Below are positions 1-15,300 of a stretch of DNA of 64,000 nt, one piece after another. Below the pieces are notes generated by a model that was not told the origin of the DNA, ran no database searches, and worked only from the letters and a program-made list of their open reading frames with translations. The DNA comes from Dastarcus helophoroides. Taxonomy: Eukaryota; Arthropoda; Insecta; Coleoptera; Bothrideridae. The stretch covers positions 1,280,501 through 1,344,500 of the forward strand of contig CM053328.1 of assembly GCA_028583605.1 (NCBI GenBank), in the 5' to 3' direction. Made by a program: the position numbers and the translations under genes. Numbering within the stretch: the stretch's first letter is position 1; every line of letters starts with the position of its first letter.

Positions 1-3000
1 AAAACCTGACTCAACGAATAAGAAACATATTTCAAAACTCACCAAATACTCTCATGTGGAAATACATGCAGCATCTAAGGATAATGGTAAACGAATTCGA
101 AATAAAGGGCACGCATGCTATTTTTGCCAAAAAATTGTTCAAAATTGTGCCAGACATTTCGAAGCAATGCATCAAAAGGAAGTAGATGTTGCTAAATTAT
201 TGGCCATGCCGAAAAACTCTAAACCCAGAAGAGATGGATTTGCGAACCTTATTAGGGTAGGAGATTTTTATCACAATAGTCATGTTATTGCAACTAAACA
301 AGGTGAGTTGCTACTTGTTCGTAGACCTACTGAAGATGAATCAAGATTTTTAAGTTTCAAAGACTATGGACCATGTCCCCATTGCCTAGGATTTATGCTA
401 AAAAAGCATTTGTGGCACCATATAAAATTTTCCTGTACAGCTGTAACAAGAAGTGTTACAGGTCAACATAGACACGTAATTGCTGAAAGTGACGCTATAT
501 TAAACAACGCATTTGGAGCTGAACTTTCTAACGATTTTGTGACAAATATATCTTCTAAGTTAAGGGATGATGAGGTCGCGAATTATATTAAAGATGATGA
601 TCTAATATTAAAATTTGGCGCTATGTTATTTGAGAAATATGGAACAACACAATGTGAATTAATTAGGCAGTCCATGAGGCAACTAGCTAGATTTACTCTC
701 AAACTACGCAAAATTGAAAACAGTAATCAGCATTTATCAGACTACCTCGTCCCACAGAAATTTGATGTAATTGTACAAGCGACAAAATTATTATGCGTTA
801 CACATCAAAGCAGTGTCCGAAGACCAGAATTTGAAGTACCTTCCCTAGCTCTTAAGATTGGATACGCTCTAAAAAAATGTGCTGCAATAAAACGTGGAAA
901 TTACTTGAGGAGTGGAAATTTATCTGGAAACGAAAATATAGTGTGTTTCTTAAATTTAATGGAGCTTGAATGGAACAACAGAATATCTTCTAGTGCTTTA
1001 GCAACGATGTATAACCGAAGGATCAGTACAACTCAATTGCTTCCGTTAACAAGTGACTTAATTAAATTAAGTCAATACATAGATAATGAGATGGCAAAAT
1101 CCAAAACTAAACTACTAAGTGCTCCTACAATACAAATATGGTTATATTTAAGTTCATTAACTCTTAGTAAAGTCATACTTTTTAATAAAAGAAGATCCGG
1201 CGAAGCTTCACGCATGACTCTTAAAAACTATGCTTCTAAGCCTCCCTGGTCAGAGCAATGTACTGAAGAGCTGAAGAATTCACTTACTGACTTTGAGAAA
1301 AAAATTGCTGGTCAATTAACATTGGTTGAAATTATAGGAAAACGAGGAAGGAAAGTACCAATTCTTCTCACAAAAGACACAAAAATTTCTATTGACATTT
1401 TAAATCAAACAAGAGATAAAGTTAATATTTCAAAAGAAAATCCTTACGTTTTTGCTCGTAGTGGAGATTCTAATTTGAATTTAAGAGGCCACGAGTGTCT
1501 AAAAAAAATATGTTCTGAGGCATGTCTTGAACAGGCATGTAATATAACTAGCACAAAACTTCGGAAATATATTGCAACAGTTTGCCAGGTATTTAATTTG
1601 AGTGAAAATGAATATGATTGGCTTGCTCGCCACCTTGGACATGATATAAGGGTTCACAGGGAATTTTATAGGCTGCACGAAAGTGCTGTGGAATTGACCA
1701 AAGTAAGTCGTTTATTAATTGCAGTTGATAAAGGAGAAGTAAACAAATTTGCTGGGAAGAAGCTCGAAGAGATCAACTTGGAAGGTAATTTCTTTTGAAC
1801 AGTAAAGTTTTCTTTCCAACAGTAGGTTAGAAGTGAGAAGAGGTATCTAATTATTGTTACATTTCATTTAGATATGCCAAATATTGAAGATGAGAGCGAC
1901 CAAGAAGAATGTGAAGGTGAGAAAGATGTAAGTTCTGTAGAAAAAGAGCTTCTAAAGGATCAAGGTGAGAATATTAAAGCATTCAGCGGGTAGTTTTGGA
2001 ACCTATTTTAATTAGCCATTTTGTTTTAATTCTAAACAAACTAACCACAAATAGCACTTTTGTAGTTTTTTTTTTGTATTTTTGTAGATTTAATTAAGAC
2101 ACCACCAATTCCCGTACAAGTGGCACCTAGTAAGTAAAAACCATAGATTTAAATTATTTTTTATTAAATTTCATTATAAAAATATACATTTTTTTCGGAT
2201 AGACCGTGCCAAAAATCTACCAAAAATATTAAACACTTTTTAACACGGTCCAATCCCGTGGAAATATAACTTTTATTGACTCTCTTAATATTTAACTTGA
2301 CATCTAAGGAGGGGGTTATAATTTTTAGAACAAAATAAGCCACTTCTGCATATTCTGGAAGTTGAGATAAACTTTGTTATTTTAGATATTGAAAGGTTAT
2401 CCATATTTATACTTAATAAATACTATAATAGTAGTGTCAATAGTTTTTAAAATTAAAGTTCATGAAAACATCAGGTAAAGGTGGGGGAATATCTTCTATA
2501 GGTTTAAGGTATTCTAAATATTTTAAATTCCACCTAATAAAATTTTATAGTAAATATCGACGGGCATTAGGTTCTATACATTTGCTCAATCCCGTAAGTT
2601 GATAAAATTGACTAAATTTGGAACCTTTTGTAGTTTCTAAACTCCAAATAAAATGATTCACAAATTTTATTTAGTCGGCTTATTAAATTTAGTAGCTTTT
2701 TCAATATTTTGGACCTTTTAAATAATATCTAAGATATAAAAACGCAGTTTTTTAGCTTTATATTGCAAATTGCATTGATACCACTGCACTGAATTTCAAG
2801 CCGCTTACTCGAAACAATATCAAATGACGTTTGTATCATTAGAAAAAAAAATACAAAAATTTCCAAAAGTTTCTCAGCCAAAAAGTTAAGTTCAAATATG
2901 TATACTTTCTAAACTCAGACTGTTTGCATTTGGTATAAAATAAAGTTACTTATGACAATTTTCTAATTTCTCCTAATTTTTTTATCAAACCAACCACTCG

Positions 3001-3306
3001 TTTTGAATCTATTTATTTAGCCTAGATTAAGAATAACGAATGTAGCAAAAAATAAGTGCAATATTTATTTTAGAAGAAGCACAGCCTGAAAGAGGAAAGA
3101 GGAAGGGCAAGCGAATGTGGTCGATGGAGGAAAAATCGGCAGTGATGAATTTTTTCCATTCCCATATTAAAAAAAAAATTGTGCCAGGAAAAGTGGATTG
3201 CAGCAAATGCATTAATGAAAATCCGTCCCTTTCTGCAAGGTCATGGACGGACGTTAAGTTTTGTGTTAAAAATTATATCGATAAAATAAATAAAACCAAA
3301 AACTGA
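1..3306 (+). CDS. Zinc-finger / tyrosine-recombinase-like protein, four exons, 5' end outside window
   Basis: The reading frame is open to the left edge (first full codon at 2-4), so the start lies outside. I predict exons 1-1784, 1872-1964, 2088-2129 and 3074-3306. Each junction is GT-AG and keeps frame, giving about 716 residues. Near the N-terminus are two C2H2-like motifs (CYFCQ...ARHFEAMH and CPHCLG...WHHIKFSC). The C-terminal half has tyrosine recombinase boxes: RSGEASRMTL, TSTKLRKYIAT and LGHDIRVHREFY, the last with the H and Tyr. The final exon (MWSMEEK...SWTDVKFCVKN) is the conserved tail I recall from a large family of uncharacterised fish and insect proteins. The acidic linker lies in exons 2-3. 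The box II histidine seems replaced by Thr. No stop or frameshift is visible, so this copy may be expressed. Exact relation to Cryptons is inference. Confidence 0.75.
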
Positions 3307-5310
<2,004 letters not shown>

Positions 5311-5990
5311 TAACATTTTTTTCATATCTAATTTTGGTCTTCTATTTTTCATTTTTCCTATTCTATGTAAAATAAACTAACCTATTTTTTGTTAACTGTC
5401 CTGCCTGAGGTGACGTTTTAAATAAATTTTGATATCACGTAGTCATATTTCAAAAACTGTTTTAGAATGTTGTCAACAAACAATAAAAAATTTAAATATT
5501 TCCAAAGTGGGTCGTAGAAATGTTAAAATAAATGATTAAACATTCCGTGTTCATTATACATTTAAAATTATTTCAGTAATTTGGAAGTTAATGGTAAATA
5601 ATGTAAATTGTTGCATGGTAATGCCGTCAAAGCATGGTGCATTCCCGTCAAAGCTGAATTTGTAAAATATTTGGTTTCTAAATATATTTTGAAAATCAAA
5701 CAAGTAAATATAAAAGATAAGTTTCCCTTGTGAAATTTGCTATTTTTTTATGCAGTTATTTGTTAAATTAGTACGTCTTGTCCATGCACTTTTATTGTAA
5801 ATATATTTTGTGATGTTATTGTTTATAAATCTATTCACCAGTTGGGGCGTATATGGTTCATGATTCATAATTAGGAAGTGATGATGATAGTGACATTCAG
5901 CAGATGAGGTATGAACAAAATTTATTTACAAATTACTATATTTTATACTAGCTAATATATCACCCGATCACTATTTAAGTAAATCAATTT
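5311..5990. other. AT-rich DNA, no clear gene
   Basis: No convincing gene. One short stretch (5875-5907) sits between an AG and a GT and would read as an acidic run (SDDDSDIQQM), as in N-termini of some transposases. It is isolated and too short to call. Confidence 0.4.
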
Positions 5991-8900
5991 TTTAACTAGC
6001 GTTTTTTTTTAAAGTTCCGCCTTTTTAAATTTAGTCTTTTTCTAACATTTCAACTTTTTCCAAAGTTTCGACTTTTAAAATTTCAATTCTTTTCAAACTT
6101 TCGACTTTTCCGCAGATCCAAACTTTTTAAAATTTTTGCCCATTTTGAAAACTTCCACTTTACTGAAACTTTCGATCTTTTTTAATCTTATTCGACTTAT
6201 CGAACAGTTCACCTTTTTGAAAAATTTGACTCCTTAAACATTACAACTTTTTTCATTTCCAAAATTTCAACTTCTATGAAAAGATCAAAATGTCGAGTTT
6301 TTTTTAATGAATTTTTATATGATACCCATTTTATTTCCAAATTTTGAATTTTTTATTAACAATTAAACTTTTTCAAAACTTTCACTTTTAACATGTTTTT
6401 CATACTATTTTAAAAATTTCGACATTTTTCCAAAATATTCCTTTTTTCGAAATTTCGACTTTTAGTACATTTCGATTTTTGATTTTAATTTTTTTTTAAT
6501 CAATCTCTTTCGAAAATTCTAGATTTTTTTGAAAGCTTGACATCGAAGATTTGTTAAAATACCCAGTTTTTTAAAAAATTCCATTTTGTCGAGATTTCAA
6601 TTTCGTTCCAAAATTTAGACTTCTTTTTAGGAAATTTCGATTTCTTATCAAAATTTGGGTTTTTTAAAATTTTCGACTTTCAAAATTTGGACTTTTTTTT
6701 ATTGTCTGTTTTAAATTAAAGATTTGAATTTTATTTAAACAAAGTAGAAGAGTAAATAAATATCCATGTAGAAAAGTTCAAAAAAATAATTAGTTGAAAT
6801 GTTGAATTTTCAGAAAAGATCCAAAAAAAAGTCGAAATTCTAAGGAAAGTGGAAATTCTTCAGTTAAAATTTGCAAAATATCAAAATTTTGAACAATTTT
6901 GAAGCTTTTATAGAAAGTTAAAACTTCCAAAAAAAACTAACATTTTAAAATCTGGCCAAATTTTCGAAAAAAAGTTAAGATTTAAAAAAATTGTTTAAAA
7001 TTTAAAAAATATTCGAAATGATGAAAAAATGTCAAGATTTAAAAAAAAAATAAAGAATTTTCAGTAAAATCTCCTAAAAACGCAAATTTTCGAAAATCCC
7101 AAATTTTGACTAAAATCAAAATTGCCAAAAATTTCGAAATTTTTGTTAGTCAAGACTCTGAACACAAATTAAAAAATCACAAATATTAAAAAGAAATTTA
7201 ATTAAAAAAAGTCGAAGTTTTCAAAAAAAAGTAAGGATTTTCAAAAAAAAACCAAAATATTGAAAATATAGACATTTTAAAAAAGGTTCAATTTTTCGAA
7301 ATAAATTTACTACTTTTAAAAGGGACGGAATTAAAAAAAAATCAAAAATTTTAAAAAGCAGCGAAAGTGTCAAACCTAAAATTTTGCAAAATAGTTCAAA
7401 ATGTCAAAAAAAGTCGACGAAAATGTCGCGATTTAAACAACTAGAAATTTTCGAATACAGTCGAAGTTTTTAAGAAATTAAAAAAATTCACTGTTTTCTA
7501 AAAAGGTAGACATTTTTGAAAAGTCCAAATTTAAGGAAAAATTAAATTTTAAAAAAGTAACAATTTTCAAAGTTTAAATTTGGAAAATATCGGAATTTTA
7601 GAAAATAAAATCTACATTTTTAAAAGCAAAAATTAGAAAAAACCAATATTTGTTAAAATACAGAAATGTTCGTCTTTTTTTGAAAATTTAACTGAAAAAA
7701 ATGTTTCATTTTTTTTAAATCTCCATATTTCTTTAAAATTTTGATTATTTTTGAAATTCAAATTATTTTTCAAAATTTCAACTTTTGTAAACGTTTTTTT
7801 GAAATTTTCTTCATTTTATCAAAATCCTTGAATTTTTTGAAAAGGTCGACTTTTTACAGTATCTTTTCAAAATGCTGACATTATTTTTCAAAAGTTTGAT
7901 CTCTTTTAAATCCTAATTTTCTGTCAAAATTTAGAAATGTTTCGAAATTTCGTCGTTTTTCAAAATTTTGACCTTTAAAATTTTCACTTTCTTTAAAATT
8001 TCGCCTTTATCTAAAAATATCGATTTTTTTTAATCGACTCTTGTTAAAATTTCGGATTATTTTGCAAGCATTTGTTGCATTTTAAAATTTTTGATTTATT
8101 TCGAAAATTTGAACTTTTTTCAAAATATTCTCTGTATCATCTTTGCGAAGTTTCATTAATTCCATTCCTGCTGATTAGCATTTTCTTCGCCAGTTGCTTT
8201 TTACAGACGTCTAAAAATTCAAAATGTCGACATTTTCACTATTTTGCTTTTTTTTTAAAATCCTAACTTTTTTTTGAAAACTTCGACATTTTTTAATTAA
8301 ATTTCTTTTTAATATTTTTGATTTTTTAATTTTTTTTCAGAGTCTTAACTAACAAAAATTTCGAAATTTTTGGTAATTTTGACTTTATTCAAACTTTGGG
8401 CGTTTCGAAAATTTGTGTTTTTAGGAGATTTTACTGAAAATTCTTCATTTTATTAAAATCCTTGAATTTTTTCAAAAGGTCGACTTTCTACAGTATCTTT
8501 TCAAAATGCTGACATTATTTTTCAAAAGTTTGATCTGTTTTAAATCCTAATTTTCTGTCATAATTTGGAAACGTTTGGAAATTTCGTCGTTTTTCAAAAT
8601 GTTGGTCTTTCAAATTTTCACTTTCTTCAAAATTTCGCCTTTATCTAAAAATATCGATTTTTTTAATCGACTCTTGCTAAAATTTCGGATTACTTTGCAA
8701 GCATTTGTTGCATTTTAAAATTTTTGATTTATTTCGAAAATTTGAACCTTTTTCAAAATATTCTCTGTATCATCTTTGCGAAGTTTCATTAATTCCATTC
8801 CTGCTGATTAGCATTTTCTTCGCCAGTTGCTTTTTACAGACGTCTAAAAATTCAAAATGTCGACATTTTCACTAGTATTTTTTTTTTAAATCCTAACTTT

Positions 8901-9180
8901 GTTTTGAAAACTTTGACATTTTTTAATTTAACTTCTTTTCAACATTTGTGATTTTTTAATTTGTCCTCAGAGTCTTAACTAACAAAAATTTCAAAATTTT
9001 TGGTAATTTTGACTTTATTCAAAATTTGGGCTTTTCGAAAATTTGTGTTTTTAGGAAATTTTACTGAAAATTCTTCATTTTATCAAAATTTTTGAATTTT
9101 TTGAAAAGGTCGACTTTCTACAGTATCTTTTCAAAATGCTGACATTATTTTCTAAAAGTTTGATCTCTTTTAAATCCTAC
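5991..9180. repeat. A/T-rich satellite region arranged as foldback plus tandem copies
   Basis: The stretch consists of degenerate units around TTTCGACTTTT or its complement. The motif is in one orientation to about 6760, in the opposite to about 7680, then reverts. This is a true inverted duplication: 7060-7250 is closely complementary to 8258-8450 and again to 8890-9075. A second layer is tandem: a block starting AAAGGTCGACTTT recurs near 7839, 8473 and 9104 (period about 632). A non-low-complexity module (about 8140-8210 and 8775-8850) is carried in two units. Short frames here are not genes. Confidence 0.85.
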
Positions 9181-9415
9181 ATTTACCTTATACCAAAAGT
9201 TGATATTAAGAGAGATACAGGGTGTCAGAGTTAAAAAAAAAATCGATTTTTTCGTATAATTATGGAATGAATATGGTGACGAAATTTGGCACAAGGAGGT
9301 TTCTTAAGTCGGCAAATTCTAATTTGTTAACATATTACCAATAGCTGATAGGGGGCGCTACCTGCGCTATCCTGCATAATTCTAAATCGTCATAACTTTT
9401 TTGTGCACCCACATA

Positions 9416-10090
9416 CAGGGTGAGTCACTAAGCGGGAATCGGTCTTTGGTAGGCGTATCGTTCAAAATATCGAAAAATGTTTGGAATAAAAGTTGCTCAA
9501 AATAAAGTTCTCCACAACCTAAAATTATTCCCAAATATGGCGGCCTTCCGGTTGCACCGGAAATGAATACAACTTTCTTATTCTAAATAGAATACCCTAT
9601 GTAATTTACATTTTTGGGTTCCTTGTTAAAAATGAATATGAATTTATTAAGACGACATAGGCCCTTAGTTGAACCTTTTTCGCGTAATTTAATTTTTTTG
9701 GTTAAATTTGACGATTTCGGAGCTTGACGCCATTAACGATATTTTCCAAACGCAATGACTCAGAGTTGTGTGGCTTACGGTTTTGGATTTAGGAAGAAAT
9801 GGAGTATTTGTTTACGTCTTTGCTGTTAGCAAGATTTCTTAAATTTCTTCACATCCGTCGACTCAATTCTTCAGTTGTTCGAACATGCATAACTTAATTT
9901 TTTTAAATGGAACCACCTACCTTGGATTATATCGGATGCGAAATTAAATTACCTTTTTTTGGTATCAGGTATTGCCACCTTCGTCCAATAATTTGAGAAA
10001 TTTAGAATTTTGTAAAAATTTTAATTAATTTCGTATTATCGCGTTCGCCCTGGATGTCGCGGTTTTGTTTCGTCTCGTTTGTCTGGCAAT
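9416..10090 (+). repeat. Left inverted arm of the mariner element
   Basis: About 675 bp, complementary to 16882-17561 over its whole length with moderate divergence; for example CGCGGTTTTGTTTCGTCTCG near the inner edge is matched in reverse at 16889-16908. The arm ends about 55 bp before the transposase start. Confidence 0.9.
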
Positions 10091-10146
10091 AACTGACAGT
10101 TTATCTCATTGTTGTCGCGAGGTCTTGGTATTAGTACTGAAAGACA

Positions 10147-11204
10147 ATGTTTTCTCAAGAAGAATTGGTCGATATGGTTTATGCCTTGGGCAGTGCTGAC
10201 AGAAATCCATTTCTTGCCTCAAGAATTTATGCCCAACGTTTTGCCGATCGGAGACATCCAAATTCAGCGGCATTCGCTAAATTGAGAGAGAGGTTTGAGC
10301 GAACTGTAGTACAAAATACGAAAAAAAGGAGCGCAGAAAACCAATGACGCATGAAGAAAACCAAGTTTTAGTAGCGGCTGCTGTTATCCAAGATCCGCAC
10401 TTAAGAACCAGAAGAATAAGTGTGACATTACAAATAAGCCAAAAATCGGTTTCATGATTGTTGTGTAAAAACAAGTTTCATCCGTATCGTGTCCAGCTAG
10501 TACAGGAACTCAATCAAGCTGATTTCAACAACCGAATGCAGTTTTGTGAGAGGACGTTACGAAAACTACAAGAACTAAATGACTTTTTGGACAATGTACT
10601 ATTTACCGACGAATGTACATTTCGTAAGAACGACTTCGTGGGAAGACACAACTTCCATTACTACCACACTGAAAATCCTCATTGGATAAGGCCCTTAGAC
10701 CATCAGCATAGGTGGTCTCGGAATGTTTGGGGTAGTGTCATAGGAAGATTTGTTGTCGGACCACACTTCGTCAATGAACATTTGAATGCCAACAATTACC
10801 TGCATTTTTTGCAAAATCAATTGCCCGAAATCATAGACAATTTGCCTCTTGTTGTCGTGCGGCAAATGTGGTTCAAACATGATGGGGCACCGGCACATTA
10901 TGGAAGGGATGTAAGGGAGTTCCTCAATACACAATTCCCTAATAAGTGGATAGGAAGAGGACGTCCAGTGGCATGGCCCACAAGATCACCGGATTTAAGT
11001 AAGCCAAACTTTTTCTTGTGGGGTCATGTTAAGCAAGTTGTGTACCAGGAACCACCAACTACTCGAGAAAACATGATGAATCGGGTTCGTGTTGCTTTCC
11101 AAAATATCAATGAAAACGTCTTGGTGGATGTGAATAATTCTTTGCTACAGAGACTGCGCATTTGCCATCGTGAAGCTAGTGGTTATGTTGAGTATTTAAT
11201 TTAA
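10147..11204 (+). pseudogene. Mariner-type transposase with DUF4817-like N-terminus, inactivated
   Basis: The first segment (10147-10347) begins MFSQEELVDMVYALG and carries the RxxAxFADRRHPN pattern typical of the DUF4817 helix-turn-helix region. The catalytic segment reads on to 11204 with the DDE_3 motifs FTDECTF, KHDGAPAHY and RSPDLSKPNFFLWG; the second and third Asp are 37 positions apart (36 residues between). Two lesions separate them: a frame change near 10340 and an in-frame TGA at 10455-10457 in a position where Arg (CGA) would fit. Known role of the family: cut-and-paste transposition by binding the TIRs. This copy cannot make a full protein without recoding. Confidence 0.9.
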
Positions 11205-11314
11205 TGTTATTATAACCATTGTTTATGTATTCTTCTTAATATTTATTGCAACTTACTCTTACCGATTTGTTTATTGTTTATTTACTTTCTTTAATCCTTT
11301 ACACTGAAATCCAA

Positions 11315-11710
11315 TGATGATTTTCAGTATCGTGGTGTATCGTTCCCTTCCCACGAAGCGGTTTTTAAAAAATGTTTGTACATTCGTCGGTAAATAGTAC
11401 AATGTCCGAAACGATCATTTAGTTCCTGCAGATTATGTAACGTCCATTCTCACAACTGCATCGATGGTTAGTCAGCTTGATTGAGTTTTTGCACTAGCTA
11501 GGTGTGATACGGATGAAACTTGTTTTTACACAACAATCATGAAACCGATTTTTGGCTTATTTGTTGCAATGTCACACTTATTCTTCTGGTTCTTAAGTGC
11601 GGATATTGGACAGCAGCAGCCACTTCTGAAACTTGGTTTTCTTTATGCGCCGTTGGTTTTCTACGCTCCTTTTTCTCGTATTCTGTACTTCCAGTTAGCT
11701 ACAACCTGAA
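11315..11710 (-). pseudogene. Reversed, decayed fragment of the same mariner transposase
   Basis: The minus strand matches about 10300-10690 at nucleotide level through the middle of the transposase, including the shared TGA. It contains several small indels. The two fragments face each other about 100 bp apart, so the gene region is a local inverted duplication. Sharing of the TGA implies the duplication happened after the stop arose, or that both came from a family already carrying it. Confidence 0.8.
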
Positions 11711-12330
11711 GAATGCCACTAAATTTGAACATCTCTGGTCGACAAACCGTTGGGTATACCTACATGTTACAAACTCTAATAAAATTGTTTATTTTTTTGA
11801 ATTTTAATTATTTTAGTTCATAATTAATATTTGGGCCATTGTGTTTGCCTTACTCTAACAATTGACCTAGTTTTCAACAAATATTGGGTTATTGATGTTG
11901 ATTTGGGCAATCATTGGTTGTCTGTTATTTGGTTACCTTTTGGATAAAACTCGTAAATACAAGTAATAACTAGTTGAAATGTTTACTATCTAGTATCTAA
12001 TATCTAATTTTAGAGAAATCACGTTTTTGACATATTTGTTGTCTTCCGTTAGTTGCGCAGGGCTCACCTTTGCCCTTCAATGGGGACCTATACTTTCCAT
12101 ATACATTACAGCAGCTCCATTTGGGTAAATATGTCTCAGAGACTTAGATATTTATAAAAAGTTGGGTAAATAAGTATCGAAGAAAGGTGATAAGACCGGC
12201 CACATACTCACGGGATCGTGGTTAGGTTTCTAAATCAGAAATTGGACGACCAAGGAAGGAACCAAGCCACAAATCCTTAAATAATAAATGTTTAACTGAA
12301 GTCATAATCTTTCCTGAAAAAACGAGTCAA
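11711..12330. other. Unassigned DNA inside the mariner element
   Basis: I see no gene or recognisable repeat. Base composition is less extreme than in the satellite that follows. Confidence 0.4.
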
Positions 12331-15300
12331 GCCTCATTTTAAAATCTAGCTATTAAGCTTTTCGAAAATTTCCTCGAAATTTCGAATTTTCCCGAAATTT
12401 GGAATTTCCTCGAAATTTCGACCTGTTTGTCGTAAGTTGGTTTTTTCCCATTTCCTTGTTGTTTTTGAAAATTCTTGGAAATTTTCATAATTTTCTTAAA
12501 ACCAGTCTATTTTAAAATGTTCAAAAATCCGATCTTTTATTTTATGTTGAAATGTGAACGTTTTTTCTCGAATTTCGTATTTTTTTCATTCTTGTTTTAT
12601 TGGCAATATCATATAGATTTCCCCAAGCAGCGATTGCTGCTTGCTGTGTTTGTCAGTAGCTTAAAACTAACGATTTAAACGAAGTAAAACTAAATAACTA
12701 AATCTAAAAATAGCTTTAAGTGCTTTTCAGCGTTGAGTCACAAAGAGCGGTTGATAAACCAAGATCCAATACAATTGCAGCTTGAGGCAATCTATAAGAA
12801 ATCGCCAATCCTAAACGGAAGGTTACTGAATTGTGAAGGGAGTAACTGGCGAAGAAAAAGCTAAAAAAATATGAATGAAAATAACATTACTTCGCAGGGA
12901 ATATCATTCGTCTTTTTATCAAAATTTAGATTTTCTTTAAAATTCATCTTTTTTTATTTCATTTCATTTATCTATTTTCTCAAGATTTTACTTTCTATGT
13001 GAAATTTCCATATTTTCTCAAAATTTCATCTTTTCCTTGAAATTCATTTTTTTTTTCCGAAATTTCCATCATTTTTTTCCAAAATTCGCATTTTTAAATT
13101 TCGACTTTATTCACAAAATTCGAGATTCTTTTAATGGGATTTCTGGAAAGTTTTGACTTTATTTGCAAAATTCGACCTTTCTTTAAAGTAAAATTTCTGG
13201 AAAACTTCGAGTTTTTTCTCAATTTTCAAGCTCTTCTTCGAATTTCGATTATTTTCTAGAAATTTGTTATTTTTTTAGAAATTCCGTTATTTTTCTTAGA
13301 GCTGGATTTTTTTTTTAAAATTTTTACCTTCTGGATAACGAATTTTTAGAAATTTTAAATGCTTTCTTTAAATTTGTTTATTTTTCAAAATATTTATGTT
13401 TATCTCAAAATCAGATATTTAAGGTTTTCGAAAATCATGAATTTCTCTTCGAAATTCGTCTTTTTTTCGAAATGTCGACTATTTTTCGAAATGTCGACAA
13501 TTTTTTTACAAAATTTGCCTTTTTAAATTCGACTTTATTTGTAAAATTGGGCTTTTCTTTAAAATGAGATTTTTGGAAAACTTCGAGTTTTTCCTCAATT
13601 TTCAAGCTCTTCTTCGAATTTCGATTATATTCTAGAAATTTCTTCTATTTTTGGAAATTCCGTTATTTTTCTCAGAACTGGATTTTTTTTCTGAAAATTT
13701 ATACCTTCTGGATAAGGAATTATCAGAAATATTGAATGCTTTGTTTAAATTTGATTATTTTTCCAAATATTTATGTTTATCTCAAAATCAGATATTTAAG
13801 GTTTTCGAAAATCATGAATTTCTCTTCGAAATTCGTCTTTTTTTCGAAATGTCGACTATTTTTTAAAATGTCGACTATTTTTTTACAAAATTCGCCTTTT
13901 TAAATTTCGACTTTATTTGCAAAATTTGAATTTTCTTTAAAATAAGATTTCTGGAAAACTTTGAGTTTTTTCTCAATTTTCAAGCTCTTCTTCGAATTTC
14001 GATTATTTTCTAGAAATTTCTTCCTTTTTTTGGAAATTCCATTATTTTTCTTGGAGCTGGATTTTTTTTCTGAAAATTTCTACTTTCTGGATAACGAATT
14101 TTCAGAAATTTTGAATGATTTGTTTAAATTTGACTATTTTTCAAAATTTTTATGTTTATCTCAAAATCAGATATTTAAGATTTTCGAAAATGACGACGAA
14201 TTTTTTGAAATTCGCCTTTTCTTCGAAATGTCGACTATTTTTCGAAATGTCGACTATTTTTTTTTTACAAATTCGTCTTTTTAAATTTCGACTTTATTTG
14301 CAAAATTCGACCTTTCTTTAAAATAAAATTTCTGGAAAACTTCGAGTTTTTTCTCAATTTTGAAGTTCTTCCTCGAATTTCGATTATTTTCTAAAAATTT
14401 CTTCTTTTTTTTTTGGAAATTCTGTTATTTTTCTTAGAGCTGGACATTTTTTCTGAAAATTTCCACCTTCTGGATAACGAATTTTTAGAAATTTTGAATG
14501 CTTTCTTTAAATTTGATTATTTTTCAAAATATTTATATTTATCTCAAAATCAGATATTTAAGATTTTCGAAAATGACGAATTTCTCTTCGAAATTTGTCT
14601 TTTTTTCAAAAGGTCGACTATTTTTAGAATTGCCGACTATTTTTTTTTACAAAATTTGTCTTTTTAAATATCGACTTTATTTGCAAAATTCGACTTCTCT
14701 TTAAATCAAGATTTCTGGAAAACTTCGAATTTTTTCTCAATTTTCAAGCTCTTCCTCGAATTTCGATTATTTTCTAAAAATTTATTCTTTTTTTTTGGAA
14801 ATTCTGTTATTTTTCTTAGAGCTGGACATTTGTTCTAAAAATTTCTACCTTCTGGATAACGAATTTTTAGAAATTTTGAATGCTTTCTTTAAATTTGATT
14901 ATTTTTCAAAATATTTATGTTTATTTCAAAATCAGATATTTAAGATTTTCGAAAATGACGATTTTCTCTTCGAAATTCGTCTTGCCTTCGAAATGTCGAC
15001 TATTTTTTTTACAAAATACGCCTTTTTAAATTTTGATTTTATTCGCAAAATTCGGCTTTTCTTTAAAATGAGATTTCTGGAAAATGTTGAGTTTTTTCTT
15101 AATTTTCAAGCTCTTCTTCGAATTTCGATTATTTTCTAGAAATTTCTTCTTTTTTTGGAAATTCCGTTATTTTTCTTAGAGCTGAATTTTTTTCTGAAAA
15201 TTTCTACCTTCTGGATAACGAATTTTCAGAAATTTTAAATCTTTCTTTAAATTTGATTATTTTTCAAAATATTTATGTTTATCTCAAAATCAGATATTTA

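Noticed and set aside
8072..8266. 64-residue frame inside the foldback satellite
   Set aside because: It crosses the less repetitive module but ends in low-complexity DNA, and the second copy of the module does not keep the frame.
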